DNA of 64,000 nt from Streptomyces filamentosus (GCF_014654895.1 NZ_BNBE01000001.1:2108001-2172000); one strand, 5' to 3'; numbered from the stretch's first letter, positions 1 through 9,375 are shown. The notes: a model not told the origin generated them from the sequence alone. Made by a program: numbers and translations.

Positions 1-3000
1 GCCCCGTGCTGCCGCTCGCGCCGCTCGGCGACCCGGGCGACGCCGTCCGGGAGGTCTCCATCGAGGCGAACGGCACCGCGTGCTTCACGGTCACCGTCGA
101 GACGGCCGGGACCCACCGCATCCTGATCGACGGCAGCCACGACACCTACCCGGGGCTGTACGCGGGTGAGGAGCGGGTCGCCTGCGAGGACTGGCAGTAC
201 AAGGACGCCTGGTGCGACCTGGCCGCCGGCAGCTACACCCTCAGGCTCACCAGCAACTCCTGGCAGCCCGCCACCAACCGGATCGCCGTCGTCCCGCTGA
301 CGGCCGGCGTCACGGGCCCCTGCCCCGCCGTCCCCGGCACCGGCTACGACACACCGCTGGTGAACGGCACGGGCGTCGGCCCGATGGGCGTCGTCTGCCA
401 CTCCTTCACCGCCGCTCCCGGCGAGCGGATCACGGTGGACCTCAAGCGGCAGACCTACGGCGACTCGTACGCCTGGATCTCCGACGCCACCGGCAAGCGG
501 CTCTGCACGCAGTACAACCAGGACGGCTCCGAGGGCTGCGTGCTGCCCGGGGGCAGCACCGGCCACCGCGTCTACGCGGTCGTCGGCCCCCAGGAGGGCG
601 GCGCCACCGCCGCCCCGTACACCCTGAAGGTCCGCCGCCTGTCGGACCCGGCGGGCTGCGTCACCGTCGCCCCCTCCGTCTACGGCACCCCGCCGGACCG
701 GACCGGGCCCGCGAGCGGCTGCAAGACCTTCACGCCCACCACGACCGGCCGCCACGACGTGCGGTCCGTCTCCGCCGAGGGGTACCGCCAGAACGTCACC
801 GTGTACGCGCAGGACGGCACCCACGCCTGCCGCTCCTACGACGACCTCTGCACGCTCACGGCGGGCACCGCGTACACCGTCCTCACCGACGACGCCGTCC
901 AGTTCTTCACCCGCACCGCCACCGAGGGCTGCGTGGACGGGGTCGTGCCCGGCACCGTCCTGCGCGGCACCTTCTCCGGCCCCGGCGAGGCCGACTGCCT
1001 GAACCTGGCCCTGCCGCAGGGCGCGCACGTCGCCGTCCAGTCGGACGGCACCACGGACATCAAGGTGTACGACGCGGCCGGCGCCGAGCAGTGCCTGAAC
1101 GCGACGAACCTCTGGGACGCCACCTGCGTGCTCGGCGGCACCGCCCCCTACCGGGCGGTCGTCACCGACGAGGACCCGTACGAGGGCGGCGACGGCTACG
1201 GCATCGTCGTCCACCGGACCGACGCGCCCTCCGACTGCCCCGTGTTCGGCGCGAGCGACTTCGGCCCGAACCCGGCCCGGACGGCCGTGCGGACCGGCGA
1301 CGGCGTCTTCGCCGGCTGCCTGACGATCCCCGCGACCGCCCACTCCGCCAGGGAGCTGTTCCAGATCACGAAGGGCGCCGGCGGCCTGTCCGCCGAGGCC
1401 GTCGTCGTGGACGCCAAGGGCGAGGTCAGCTGTGAGATCCGCACCTACTACGGCACCTTCTCCACCTGCACGCTGACCCCGGGCCTCGCCCACACGGTCC
1501 TCGTCCAGGGCCGTGACCTGCCCGGCGAGACCCTGCTGACCCGGCACGACGTCACCGCCACCGCGCGCGGCTGCGTCACCACCGCGGCCGTGGCCGCGGG
1601 CGGCCCGTCCACCGGCGGCGTCCCGGGCGCGCCCGGCACCTTCCAGTGCCGCCGGGTGACCACCTCCGCCGCCGGGGACACCCTGCACCTGAACGTGCGG
1701 GACTCGGCGGACGCGGTCCGGGCGATCGCCTACGACGGCGAGGGCGACGCGGTCTGCGACTACTTCGCCAAGGGCTGTGCCGTCACCGGCTCCGCCGCCT
1801 ACCAGGTGCTCCTCCAGGTCCCGGCGGGCGGCACCGCGCCGGCCGCCTACCGGCTCGACGCCGTCCGCATCGGCACGCCGGCCGGGCCCGCCCCGGAGTG
1901 CGCCAAGGTCCCGAACGTGGCCTACGGCACGGGTCCGCTCACCGGCACCCTCAGCGAGCAGCACAGCGCGCTGTGCTGGGCGCTGCCGACCGCCGAGGGC
2001 GACCGCTTCGACCTGCCCTTCACCCCCGCGGGCAGCTTCGAGACGATGCCCACCCCCCGGCTGTACGACCGGACCAGCCGGGTGAACCTCTGCTACGGCT
2101 CGTACAGCAGCGCGGGCGAGACCTACAACTGCTCGCTGTCCGGCTCCGGTTCCGTGAAGACCGCCAAGCCGACCACGCTCGTGATCGGCCTGCCGGAGAA
2201 GCCGGCGACGGCCTCGACGGCGGTGAAGGCCCAGCTCTCCTGCACCGCCGTGGTCTGCGGCACCGACGCCCGCTCGGTCGGCACCGTCGGCCCGGCCACG
2301 GTCGGCCGCGGGAAGATCACGATGACCGTCACCGGCAGCGCCCTGCACTCCTCCGCCAAGGTCGTCGTGCGGAGCGGCACCTTCCGGGCCGAGTCCACGA
2401 CGCTGTCCGTCGCGGCGGACCGGCGCAGCATGACGGTCGCCCTGGACCTGACGAACGCGCCGCTGGGCTCGCTGAGCACGAGCGTGTACGCGTTCGGCGT
2501 GCAGTACCAGAAGCCGGACGTCACCGTCGTCGCCGCCCTGCGCAACACCGCCGCCGCGTCGGTCTCCGGGACGGCCGTCGTCGGCGGGAAGGTGACGGCG
2601 AAGCCGGGCACCTGGTCGCTGCCGGTGGACTCGCTGACGTACCAGTGGCGGGCGAACGGCACCGCCATCGCGGGGGCCACCGCCTCCACGTACACGATCC
2701 CGACCGCCCTCCAGGGCAAGTCGCTCTCCGTCGCGGTGGTCGCGCGGAAGGCCGGGCACCCGACGCTGACCTCGGTCAGCGGGTCCGTGGTCGTGAAGGG
2801 CGTCGCGCCGAAGGCGACGAGGGTGCCCGCGATCTCCGGGACCGTGCGGGTGGGGACGAAGGTGACGGCCGCGGTCGGCACCTGGTCGCCGGCCGCGACC
2901 TCGTACGCCTACCAGTGGAAGGCGAACAGCGTCGCGATCTCCGGCGCCACCGGCTCGGCGTACACGCCGGCCGCCGCCGTCCGGGGCAAGAAGCTGACCG

Positions 3001-3350
3001 TCACGGTCACCGCGCACCGCACCGGGCACCTCAGCGGTTCGGCGACGTCGGCCGGGATCACGGTCGCGACCGGGCTCGCCCCCAAGGCGACGACCCTGCC
3101 GTCCCTGTCGGGCACGGTCCGGGTCGGGCGGACGCTCACCCTGAACCGGGGCGTGTGGACGCCGGCGCCGACCTCGTACGCCTACCAGTGGTACGCGAAC
3201 GGGCGGGCGATCAGCGGGGCCACCCGGACCACCTTCGTGATCACCAAGGCCCAGCGCGGGCAGCGGATCACCGTCAAGGTGACCGCCGTCCGGACCGGGC
3301 ACGCCACCGGCTACGCCTGGACGAGGGCGACCGGCGCCGTCGCCGGTTAG
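1..3350 (+). CDS. Large secreted protein with Ig-like repeats (5' end missing)
   Basis: The open frame runs in from the window edge, so the start and any signal peptide are not visible; about 1,115 codons are present. The first ~750 residues form loosely repeated ~100-residue modules with spaced Cys residues and G/T/A-rich beta-type sequence, typical of an exported, disulfide-bonded protein. The last ~270 residues hold three Ig-like repeats of about 90 residues, each with a YQW core (AYQWKANSVAISGAT and variants, encoded near 2640, 2905 and 3180). There is no LPXTG motif and no C-terminal membrane segment, so it is probably released or held non-covalently. No catalytic motif is recognised; an adhesive or structural surface role is inferred from the repeats only. 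Confidence 0.75.
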   Translation, partial: PVLPLAPLGDPGDAVREVSIEANGTACFTVTVETAGTHRILIDGSHDTYPGLYAGEERVACEDWQYKDAWCDLAAGSYTLRLTSNSWQPATNRIAVVPLTAGVTGPCPAVPGTGYDTPLVNGTGVGPMGVVCHSFTAAPGERITVDLKRQTYGDSYAWISDATGKRLCTQYNQDGSEGCVLPGGSTGHRVYAVVGPQEGGATAAPYTLKVRRLSDPAGCVTVAPSVYGTPPDRTGPASGCKTFTPTTTGRHDVRSVSAEGYRQNVTVYAQDGTHACRSYDDLCTLTAGTAYTVLTDDAVQFFTRTATEGCVDGVVPGTVLRGTFSGPGEADCLNLALPQGAHVAVQSDGTTDIKVYDAAGAEQCLNATNLWDATCVLGGTAPYRAVVTDEDPYEGGDGYGIVVHRTDAPSDCPVFGASDFGPNPARTAVRTGDGVFAGCLTIPATAHSARELFQITKGAGGLSAEAVVVDAKGEVSCEIRTYYGTFSTCTLTPGLAHTVLVQGRDLPGETLLTRHDVTATARGCVTTAAVAAGGPSTGGVPGAPGTFQCRRVTTSAAGDTLHLNVRDSADAVRAIAYDGEGDAVCDYFAKGCAVTGSAAYQVLLQVPAGGTAPAAYRLDAVRIGTPAGPAPECAKVPNVAYGTGPLTGTLSEQHSALCWALPTAEGDRFDLPFTPAGSFETMPTPRLYDRTSRVNLCYGSYSSAGETYNCSLSGSGSVKTAKPTTLVIGLPEKPATASTAVKAQLSCTAVVCGTDARSVGTVGPATVGRGKITMTVTGSALHSSAKVVVRSGTFRAESTTLSVAADRRSMTVALDLTNAPLGSLSTSVYAFGVQYQKPDVTVVAALRNTAAASVSGTAVVGGKVTAKPGTWSLPVDSLTYQWRANGTAIAGATASTYTIPTALQGKSLSVAVVARKAGHPTLTSVSGSVVVKGVAPKATRVPAISGTVRVGTKVTAAVGTWSPAATSYAYQWKANSVAISGATGSAYTPAAAVRGKKLTVTVTAHRTGHLSGSATSAGITVATGLAPKATTLPSLSGTVRVGRTLTLNRGVWTPAPTSYAYQWYANGRAISGATRTTFVITKAQRGQRITVKVTAVRTGHATGYAWTRATGAVAG

Positions 3351-3381
3351 TCCGCGCCGCCGCCTCCCCGGGTGTTCCCAT

Positions 3382-3396
3382 CTGACGAAGCGTCAG
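3382..3396. promoter_or_regulatory. 15-bp dyad operator (TetR-type), copy 1
   Basis: CTGACGAAGCGTCAG is a perfect dyad (CTGACG / CGTCAG) lying 13 bases before the flavin reductase start. The same 15-bp pattern recurs at 11524, 16880 and 16967, next to CoA-catabolism genes. Recognition by a TetR-family repressor is inferred from the shape and context. Confidence 0.7.
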
Positions 3397-3409
3397 TTTC
3401 AATGCTTCC

Positions 3410-4015
3410 ATGATGGGACACGCGGGGATGGCGGCCACCGCCGTCCGACACCTGAGAGCGGCCGGAGCGCCCACGGCCGTCGAACCCCTCCCCCGGCCCG
3501 CGCTGCGGGCCGTGCAGGAGGACGAACGGGCGCCCGTCGACCCGGCGGAGTTCCGGCGCGTCCTCGGCCACTTCCCGAGCGGCGTCACCCTCGTCACCAC
3601 CGTCGACGACACCGGCCCGACCGGCTTCGCCTGCCAGTCCTTCGCCTCGCTGTCGCTCGACCCCCCGCTGGTCGCCTTCATGGTCGCCCGCACCTCCACG
3701 ACCTGGCCCCGCATCGCCGCCGCCGGAACCTTCTGCGTCAACGTCCTCGGCGCCGGACAGGGCCCGCTGTGCCGGGCGTTCGCCGTCAGCGGCGCCGACA
3801 AGTTCGCGGGCGTCGACTGGACCCCCGCGCCCGCCACCGGCGCGCCCCGCCTCGCCGGCGTCCCCGCCTGGATCGACTGCGCGATCACCGCCGTCCACAC
3901 CGGGGGCGACCACCTGATCGTGGTGGGCCGGGTGGAGGCGCTGGGGGCGGAGGAGGAGGACGGCGAACCGCTGCTGTTCCACCGGGGGCGGTTCGGGAGG
4001 TTCAGCGACGGATGA
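3410..4015 (+). CDS. Flavin reductase-like domain protein (HpaC/HsaB type)
   Basis: A 201-residue protein whose residues ~45-200 match the flavin reductase-like fold: FRRVLGHFPSGVTLVTT at the start of the domain, then CQSFASLSLDPPLV and FCVNVLG, the usual FMN-contact segments. Members reduce FMN or FAD with NAD(P)H to supply a two-component monooxygenase. No monooxygenase lies beside it here. The ~45-residue N-terminal extension is less conserved, and ATGs at 3413 and 3428 are alternative starts; none has a strong Shine-Dalgarno. An operator-like dyad at 3382-3396 links it to the catabolic block at 9.4-18.5 kb, so it may serve an oxygenase of that pathway elsewhere. The 3' end overlaps the convergent gene by 14 bases. 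Confidence 0.85.
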   Translation: MMGHAGMAATAVRHLRAAGAPTAVEPLPRPALRAVQEDERAPVDPAEFRRVLGHFPSGVTLVTTVDDTGPTGFACQSFASLSLDPPLVAFMVARTSTTWPRIAAAGTFCVNVLGAGQGPLCRAFAVSGADKFAGVDWTPAPATGAPRLAGVPAWIDCAITAVHTGGDHLIVVGRVEALGAEEEDGEPLLFHRGRFGRFSDG

Positions 4016-4457
4016 GGACGCGGCGGCTGTCGGGGTGGCCCGGGGTGAAGGTCCAGTAGACCAGCTCGGGGGCGGCGGGAGATCCGCCGGCGTCCCAGAG
4101 CCAAGGGGTCGGGGACTCGCAGGTCGTGCTCAGGGACACCTGGTCGTGCCAACGGGGGCGGGTCTCCGTGAACGCCCAGTGGACCGCACCGTCCTCACAC
4201 CGCTTCAGGACGGCGAAGCCGGGCTCCTCCTCCGCGGCGTATTCGATCCCCCGCACCTCCGCCGTCCCGTCCGCCCGCAGCGTCACCTCACCCCCCTGCC
4301 CGTCCTCGTAGGACCCCACCAGATCCGCCCTGGACGGCTTCGGCGGGTCCTCGGGCCCCAGCACCCGCGTGTACGTCCCGATTCCCGCCAGCGTCGCCGC
4401 CGCGGGCACCATCAGCGCCGCCCACAACAGCCACGGCTTCCCCCGCCCACTCCCCAT
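4002..4457 (-). CDS. Hypothetical membrane-anchored protein
   Basis: A 151-residue protein with one N-terminal hydrophobic segment (residues ~8-27, WLLWAALMVPAAATLAG) after a short basic stretch, giving an uncleaved signal anchor with an extracytoplasmic domain. The rest has the pattern of a small beta-rich domain (DLVGSYEDGQGGEVTLRADGT), similar to many Streptomyces cell-envelope proteins of unknown function. Two Cys residues (in LKRCEDG and STTCES) could form a disulfide. It ends inside the convergent flavin reductase and begins 7 bases after the stop of the upstream MFS gene, so the two are probably co-transcribed. Function not recognised. Confidence 0.65.
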   Translation of the reverse strand: MGSGRGKPWLLWAALMVPAAATLAGIGTYTRVLGPEDPPKPSRADLVGSYEDGQGGEVTLRADGTAEVRGIEYAAEEEPGFAVLKRCEDGAVHWAFTETRPRWHDQVSLSTTCESPTPWLWDAGGSPAAPELVYWTFTPGHPDSRRVLIRR

Positions 4458-4464
4458 GGCTCCA

Positions 4465-5748
4465 TCATGCCCGGCGGCGGCGGATGACGAGGGCCATGAG
4501 GGCGGCGGCGGCGCAGAGGGCGCCGGAGGCGTACCAGACGGGGTCGTAGGAGCCGAAGACGTCGCGGGCGAGGCCGCCCGCGAAGGCGACGGCGGCGGCG
4601 CCGACCTGGTGGGAGGCGAGGACCCAGCCGAAGACGATCGCGGAGTCCTCGCCGTAGTGCTCGCGGCACAGGGCGATCGTGGGCGGGACGGTCGCGACCC
4701 AGTCGAGGCCGTAGAAGACGATGAAGAAGATCATCGGCGGGTGGACGGAGGGCGCGAGCAGCATCGGCAGGAAGAGGAGCGAGACGCCGCGCAGGGCGTA
4801 GTAGACGGCGAGGAGGCGGCGGGCCTCGAAGCGGTCGGTGAACCAGCCGGAGGCGATCGTGCCGACGACGTCGAAGACGCCGATGACGGCGAGGAGTCCG
4901 GCCGCCGCCGTGACGGGCATGCCGTGGTCGTGGGCGGCGGGCACGAAGTGGGTCTTGACCAGGCCGTTCGTGGAGGCGCCGCAGATCGCGAAGGTGCCGG
5001 CGAGGAGCCAGAAGGGGCCGGTGCGGGCGGCCTTGAGCAGGACGGTGACCGCGCGGCGGGCCGCGCCCGTGACGGGGGCGGGCTTCTCGGCGTACTCGCC
5101 GCCGTACGGGGCGAGGCCGACGTCCGCGGGGTGGTCGCGGAGCAGCAGCCAGACGAAGGGGACGACGGCGAGCGCGGAGAGGGCGACGGTCACCGCCGCC
5201 GGGCGCCAGCCGTGGTGCTCGACCAGCCAGGACAGGAGCGGCAGGAAGACGAGCTGGCCGGAGGCCCCGGCGGCCGTCAGGATGCCGGTGACGAGGCCGC
5301 GGCGGGCGGTGAACCAGCGGTTGGTGACGGTCGCGGCGAAGGCGAGGGCCATGGAGCCGCTGCCGAGGCCGACGAGGACGCCCCAGAAGAGGACGAGCTG
5401 CCAGGCGGCCGTCATCCAGACGGTGAGCAGCGAGCCGAGCGCGATGACGGAGAGGGCGGCGGCGACGACCCGGCGGATGCCGAAGCGGTCCATGAGGGCG
5501 GCGGCGAACGGCGCCGTGAGGCCGTAGAGGGCGAGGTTGACGGAGACGGCGAAGCCGATCGTGCCGCGCGACCAGTCGAACTCCTCGTGGAGGGGCTCGA
5601 TGAGGAGGCCCGGGAGGGAGGCGAAGGCGGCGGCGCCGATGATCGTGACGAAGGTGACCGCGGCGACGGACCAGGCGCGGTGGAAGCGGGGGGTGCGGGC
5701 GGTCGGGCGGTCGGGGGCGGAGGGTCGGAGCTCCGTTGTCTGGGCCAT
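4465..5748 (-). CDS. MFS transporter (oxalate/formate antiporter-like)
   Basis: A 427-residue protein with about 12 hydrophobic segments. The phrase EFDWSRGTIGFAVSVNLALYG and the loop MDRFGIRRVVAAA after the second helix are typical of the OFA / monocarboxylate branch of the major facilitator family. The start MAQTTEL is chosen because residues upstream of it read as non-coding, and it follows the tandem 13-bp repeat at 5808-5846. Substrate is unknown; carboxylate exchange is the family tendency, not something shown here. It lies downstream of a second MFS gene on the same strand, with a repeat array between them. Confidence 0.85.
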   Translation of the reverse strand: MAQTTELRPSAPDRPTARTPRFHRAWSVAAVTFVTIIGAAAFASLPGLLIEPLHEEFDWSRGTIGFAVSVNLALYGLTAPFAAALMDRFGIRRVVAAALSVIALGSLLTVWMTAAWQLVLFWGVLVGLGSGSMALAFAATVTNRWFTARRGLVTGILTAAGASGQLVFLPLLSWLVEHHGWRPAAVTVALSALAVVPFVWLLLRDHPADVGLAPYGGEYAEKPAPVTGAARRAVTVLLKAARTGPFWLLAGTFAICGASTNGLVKTHFVPAAHDHGMPVTAAAGLLAVIGVFDVVGTIASGWFTDRFEARRLLAVYYALRGVSLLFLPMLLAPSVHPPMIFFIVFYGLDWVATVPPTIALCREHYGEDSAIVFGWVLASHQVGAAAVAFAGGLARDVFGSYDPVWYASGALCAAAALMALVIRRRRA

Positions 5749-5807
5749 GCCGTCGAGGATCCCGGCCGGGCCCCCCGCCCCACCATTGGCCCGAGTGTCA
5801 GCTTTCC

Positions 5808-5846
5808 AACGGATCGGGCCAACGGATCGGGCCAACGGATCGGGTC
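5808..5846. repeat. Three tandem 13-bp repeats between two MFS genes
   Basis: AACGGATCGGGCC occurs at 5808-5820 and 5821-5833, and with one change (final CC to TC) at 5834-5846, exactly end to end. The array touches the stop codon of the upstream MFS gene. It may be slippage or a protein-binding iteron; nothing shows which. Confidence 0.75.
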
Positions 5847-7116
5847 AGGAGAGGGACCGGATCTCCTGCGGCGCCCTCGGCAGGTCCCTGATCGGCCGGA
5901 CCGACAGCAGCGCCGCCACCACCAGGACCGCGATCCCCGCCCCCGCGAGCAGCACCGCCTCCGGGCCGACGAGTCCGGCGACCGGGCCGGACAGGGCGCG
6001 GCCGACGCCCATCATCAGCAGGGATCCGGCCACGTCGTAGGCGTGCATCCGGTTCAGGGCCTCCTGCGGGACGTGCGTCTGGACCGCCGTGGACCACATG
6101 ACCAGCCAGTACGCGAAGGCCGTGCCCGCCACGAACTGCCCGGCGGCCAGGGCGGGGACGGGCGCGCCGAGGCCGAGGAGGGCGAGGTTCACGGGGAGGC
6201 CGAGGAGGGCGACGGCGCCGGAGGCGAGGGGGCGGCGGGGGCGGATGCGGAGGGCGAGGAGGCCGCCGAGGGCGCTGCCCGCGCCGTTGACGGCCATCAG
6301 CGTGCCGTAGACGGCCGAGCCGTGGCCGCCGGTGACCAGGCTCGCGGTCAGCGGCACCATGGGGCCCGCGACCGTCAGGCCGTACACCGTCCAGATGGAG
6401 ATGACCCCCCACAGCCAGCTCCGGGAGCGGAACTCACGCCAGCCCAGCGCGAGTTCGGATGCGAAGGAGCCGCGCTGCCGGCCGCCGGGCGGAGCGGGCG
6501 GGATCCGCATGAGGAGGAAGCAGACGGCGCTGACGGCGAAGGTGGCGGCGTTGGCGGCGAAGGCCGCGCCCGCGTTCCAGAGGGCGACGAGGAGGCCGGC
6601 GAGGGCGGGGCCCGCCATCGTCATCAGCGCCTCCACCACCCTGAGGACGGCGTTGGCGCGCTGCACGTCGGGGGCGATGCGGGGGATGGTGGAGGCGACG
6701 CCGGGCTGGAAGAGCGCGGCGCCGACGCCCGCGACGACGGAGAGGCCGTAGACGGCCCACAGCGGCGGGCTGCCGACCGCGAAGGCGACGGCGAGCAGGG
6801 CGGCGCCGGGGAGCCGCAGCAGGTCGGCGGTGATCATCATGCGGCGGGCGGTGAAGCGGTCGGCGAGGACGCCGCCGAAGAGGACGAAGACGGCGAAGGC
6901 GGCCGTCCACAGGCCGAGGGCGTAGCCGACGGCGGAGCCGGGGCGGCCGGCGCCGAGGAGTCCGGCGGCGAAGGCGACGGGGACCGTCCCCTCGCCGAGG
7001 ACGGCGGCGGCCCGGGCGGTGAAGAAGAGCCGGAAGTTGCGGTTCCACAGGGTGGGGGGCTCGACCGGCACGGGAATCAGCGCCTCGGCCCCGGACTTGT
7101 ACGTGTTGTCCGTCAC
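5845..7116 (-). CDS. MFS exporter (EntS/MFS_3-like)
   Basis: A 423-residue, 12-helix major facilitator protein beginning with a short hydrophilic N-terminus, then LWNRNFRLFFTARAAAVLGEG, and carrying the loop ADRFTARRMMI between helices 2 and 3. This layout matches the drug/siderophore exporter branch. It starts with GTG and no clear Shine-Dalgarno precedes it, so the mRNA may be leaderless. The start codon sits inside a 15-bp palindrome (7107-7121) and a 16-bp palindrome follows at 7138-7153. It is divergent from a GlxA-type regulator, so export controlled by that regulator is a reasonable inference. Confidence 0.85.
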   Translation of the reverse strand: MTDNTYKSGAEALIPVPVEPPTLWNRNFRLFFTARAAAVLGEGTVPVAFAAGLLGAGRPGSAVGYALGLWTAAFAVFVLFGGVLADRFTARRMMITADLLRLPGAALLAVAFAVGSPPLWAVYGLSVVAGVGAALFQPGVASTIPRIAPDVQRANAVLRVVEALMTMAGPALAGLLVALWNAGAAFAANAATFAVSAVCFLLMRIPPAPPGGRQRGSFASELALGWREFRSRSWLWGVISIWTVYGLTVAGPMVPLTASLVTGGHGSAVYGTLMAVNGAGSALGGLLALRIRPRRPLASGAVALLGLPVNLALLGLGAPVPALAAGQFVAGTAFAYWLVMWSTAVQTHVPQEALNRMHAYDVAGSLLMMGVGRALSGPVAGLVGPEAVLLAGAGIAVLVVAALLSVRPIRDLPRAPQEIRSLS

Positions 7117-7153
7117 GGACAGCCAGTGGTATCACCGGGTGGTCTGGACCACC
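7107..7153. promoter_or_regulatory. Two palindromes in a divergent promoter region
   Basis: TGTCCGTCACGGACA (7107-7121) is a perfect palindrome overlapping the GTG start of the leftward MFS exporter. GGTGGTCTGGACCACC (7138-7153) is a second, unrelated perfect palindrome. Both lie in the 88-bp space shared with the GlxA-type regulator gene and are probable operator sites. Confidence 0.6.
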
Positions 7154-7204
7154 AGTCATTTTCGCTCCGTCACGGCGGGGCTCCGCCTCGACGGGAGGAA
7201 CACC

Positions 7205-8179
7205 GTGCCGCACCGCGTCGCCGTCCTCGCCCTGCCCGGTCTCCTCCCCTTCGAACTGGGCATTCCGCACCGGATCTTCGGCCGGGCCAGGGACGCGGCG
7301 GGCCGCCCGCTGTACGAGATCGTCACCTGCGCCGTGGCCGCCGGGCCGGTCCAGACCGACGCCGACTTCGCCGTGCACGTGGAGCACGGCCCGGAGGCGC
7401 TGGCCACCGCCGACACGGTCGTCGTCCCCGCCTCGTACGAGCTGGGCCCGGTGCACGAGGAGGGCAGGCTCCCGGACGACCTGGCCGCCGCGCTCGCCCG
7501 GATCCGGCCCGGCACCCGGCTGGTCGCGATCTGCACGGGCGGCTACGTGCTGGCCGCCGCCGGCCACCTCGACGGGCGCCCGGCCACCACGCACTGGGCG
7601 TCGGCCGAGCACTTCCAGCAGCTCTTCCCGAAGGTGCGGGTCGACGCCGACGTCCTCTTCGTCGACGACGGCGACGTCCTCACCTCGGCGGGCGTCGCCG
7701 CCGGGCTCGACCTGTGCCTGCACATCGTGCGCCGCGACCACGGGGCGGCCGTCGCCAACGACGTGGCCCGCCGCACCATCGTCCCGCCGCACCGGGACGG
7801 CGGGCAGGCGCAGTACATCGCCCGCCCGGTCCCGGACAGCGCCGCGCACACCACGACCGCCGCCCGCGCGTGGGCGCTGGCCCGGCTGCACGAGCCGATC
7901 CAGCTGCGGGACCTGGCCGAGCGGGAGGCGATGAGCGTCCGCACCTTCACCCGGCGCTTCCGCGACGAGGTCGGCATCAGCCCCGGCCAGTGGCTCACCC
8001 AGCAGCGGATCGAGCGGGCCCGGCACCTCCTGGAGACCAGCGACCTGCCGGTCGACCGGGTCGCCCAGGACTCCGGCTTCGGCACCGCCCAGTCCCTCCG
8101 GGTGCACCTGATGACCGCGATCGGCGTCACCCCGACCGCCTACCGCCGCACCTTCCGCACGGGCCCGCGCGTCTCCTGA
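7205..8179 (+). CDS. GlxA-family transcriptional regulator (DJ-1/PfpI + AraC HTH)
   Basis: A 324-residue two-domain regulator. Residues ~1-170 form a DJ-1/PfpI-like domain with the nucleophile-elbow phrase AICTGGYVLAAAG. Residues ~215-320 hold two AraC-type helix-turn-helix units (LRDLAEREAMSVRTFTRRFRDEVG and ..VDRVAQDSGFGTAQSLRVHL). The GTG start at 7205 is fixed by a GGGAGG 6 bases upstream; longer versions of the frame lack such a site. Members usually sense a small metabolite and activate adjacent genes. The divergent MFS exporter is the likely target through the palindromes at 7107-7153. The 3' end overlaps the convergent MFS gene by 40 bases. Confidence 0.85.
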   Translation: MPHRVAVLALPGLLPFELGIPHRIFGRARDAAGRPLYEIVTCAVAAGPVQTDADFAVHVEHGPEALATADTVVVPASYELGPVHEEGRLPDDLAAALARIRPGTRLVAICTGGYVLAAAGHLDGRPATTHWASAEHFQQLFPKVRVDADVLFVDDGDVLTSAGVAAGLDLCLHIVRRDHGAAVANDVARRTIVPPHRDGGQAQYIARPVPDSAAHTTTAARAWALARLHEPIQLRDLAEREAMSVRTFTRRFRDEVGISPGQWLTQQRIERARHLLETSDLPVDRVAQDSGFGTAQSLRVHLMTAIGVTPTAYRRTFRTGPRVS

Positions 8180-9375
8180 ACCTCCTGCCCGTCCTTCCCG
8201 TCCTCCCCGTGCGGGACGAGGCGCCGCTCGCCGAGGGCCGCGACGGCCACCAGCAGCAGCGTCAGGCCCGCCCCGCACAGGATCGCCGTCGACGGGGCGA
8301 CCGCCTCCAGGAGGGCGCCCGCGAGGGTGCCGGACGCCGCGTAGCCCGCGCCGACGGCGGCGTACATCACCGAGTAGCCGGCGGCCAGCGCGGACGGCGG
8401 CAGCACCTGCCGCAGCGCCAGGTTCCGGGCCAGCATCGCCGGGGCCTGGAGCAGTCCGGCCGCGGCGAGCGCGACGCCGATGGCGGGGGCCCCGGGCAGC
8501 AGCGCCACCAGCACGACCCCGGTGGTCACCCCGAGGACGAGCAGGAGCGATTGCGCCGCGAGCGGTCCGGGCCAGGCGGAGCGGAGCCCGTACAGGAAGG
8601 ATCCGGCGACCGAGCCGAGGGAGAAGCCGGCGAGGAGGGGGCCCGCCCAGCCGATGCCGATGCCGCGCTGTTCGAGGAGGGCGGGCAGGATCAGCTCGGC
8701 GAGCGCGAGGAGGCTCAGCGCCGCGGCGCCCAGGACGTACACCGGCCAGGCGGCGAGCAGCGCCCGGCGGGCGCTCGGGCCCCCCTCGCGGTCCTCCGCC
8801 GTCCAGCCCTCGGGCAGCAGCCACAGTCCCGTCATGCCGAGCGCCATCAGCCCGCCCGCCAGGAGGAGCGGCACGGCGGGTCCGGCGCCCAGCGCGAGAC
8901 CGGTGGTGAGGGCGGGCGCGGCGGCCCAGAGGCCGAAGGTCAGCATGGATTCGAGGCTGAGCGCCTGGGTGACGGACCGCTCCGGCACCATGCCGGTGAG
9001 CAGCGCCCGCAGCCCGGCGGAGACGGCCACGGGCCCCGCCCCGGCGAGGAACGCGAGCCCGCCGAGGACCACCGGGTGCGCCCCGGACGCGAGGCCGAGC
9101 CCGGCGAAGGCCGCCGCCCCCACGGCCAGGCCCGCGACGAGCTGCGGGCGGGCCCGCTCGGCCCGCATCCGCAGGCCGAGGACGGGCGCGGCGACGATCT
9201 CCCCCACCACGTACACCCCGGCGAGCACCGCCCCGAGGGTGTAGCCGCCCGGCCGTTCCCGCACCAGGAAGACCAGCGCCAGCGGCGCCATGGCCACCGG
9301 CAGCCGGGCCGCGCCGGTGACGGCGCACCAGGTGAGGACGGGGCGGGTGGCCAGCTCGCGGTAGGACATGCGCAT
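8140..9375 (-). CDS. MFS transporter
   Basis: A 411-residue major facilitator protein with about 12 hydrophobic segments starting MRMSYRELATRPVLTWCAV. It lacks a long central loop and ends in a charged tail (GEDGKDGQEVQE..). The conserved family motif between helices 2 and 3 is degenerate (LGLRMRAERARPQL), as in many small actinobacterial multidrug-type carriers. Two adjacent ATGs (9375 and 9369) are both possible starts. It overlaps the end of the convergent GlxA-type regulator by 40 bases. Substrate unknown. Confidence 0.8.
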   Translation of the reverse strand: MRMSYRELATRPVLTWCAVTGAARLPVAMAPLALVFLVRERPGGYTLGAVLAGVYVVGEIVAAPVLGLRMRAERARPQLVAGLAVGAAAFAGLGLASGAHPVVLGGLAFLAGAGPVAVSAGLRALLTGMVPERSVTQALSLESMLTFGLWAAAPALTTGLALGAGPAVPLLLAGGLMALGMTGLWLLPEGWTAEDREGGPSARRALLAAWPVYVLGAAALSLLALAELILPALLEQRGIGIGWAGPLLAGFSLGSVAGSFLYGLRSAWPGPLAAQSLLLVLGVTTGVVLVALLPGAPAIGVALAAAGLLQAPAMLARNLALRQVLPPSALAAGYSVMYAAVGAGYAASGTLAGALLEAVAPSTAILCGAGLTLLLVAVAALGERRLVPHGEDGKDGQEVQETRGPVRKVRR

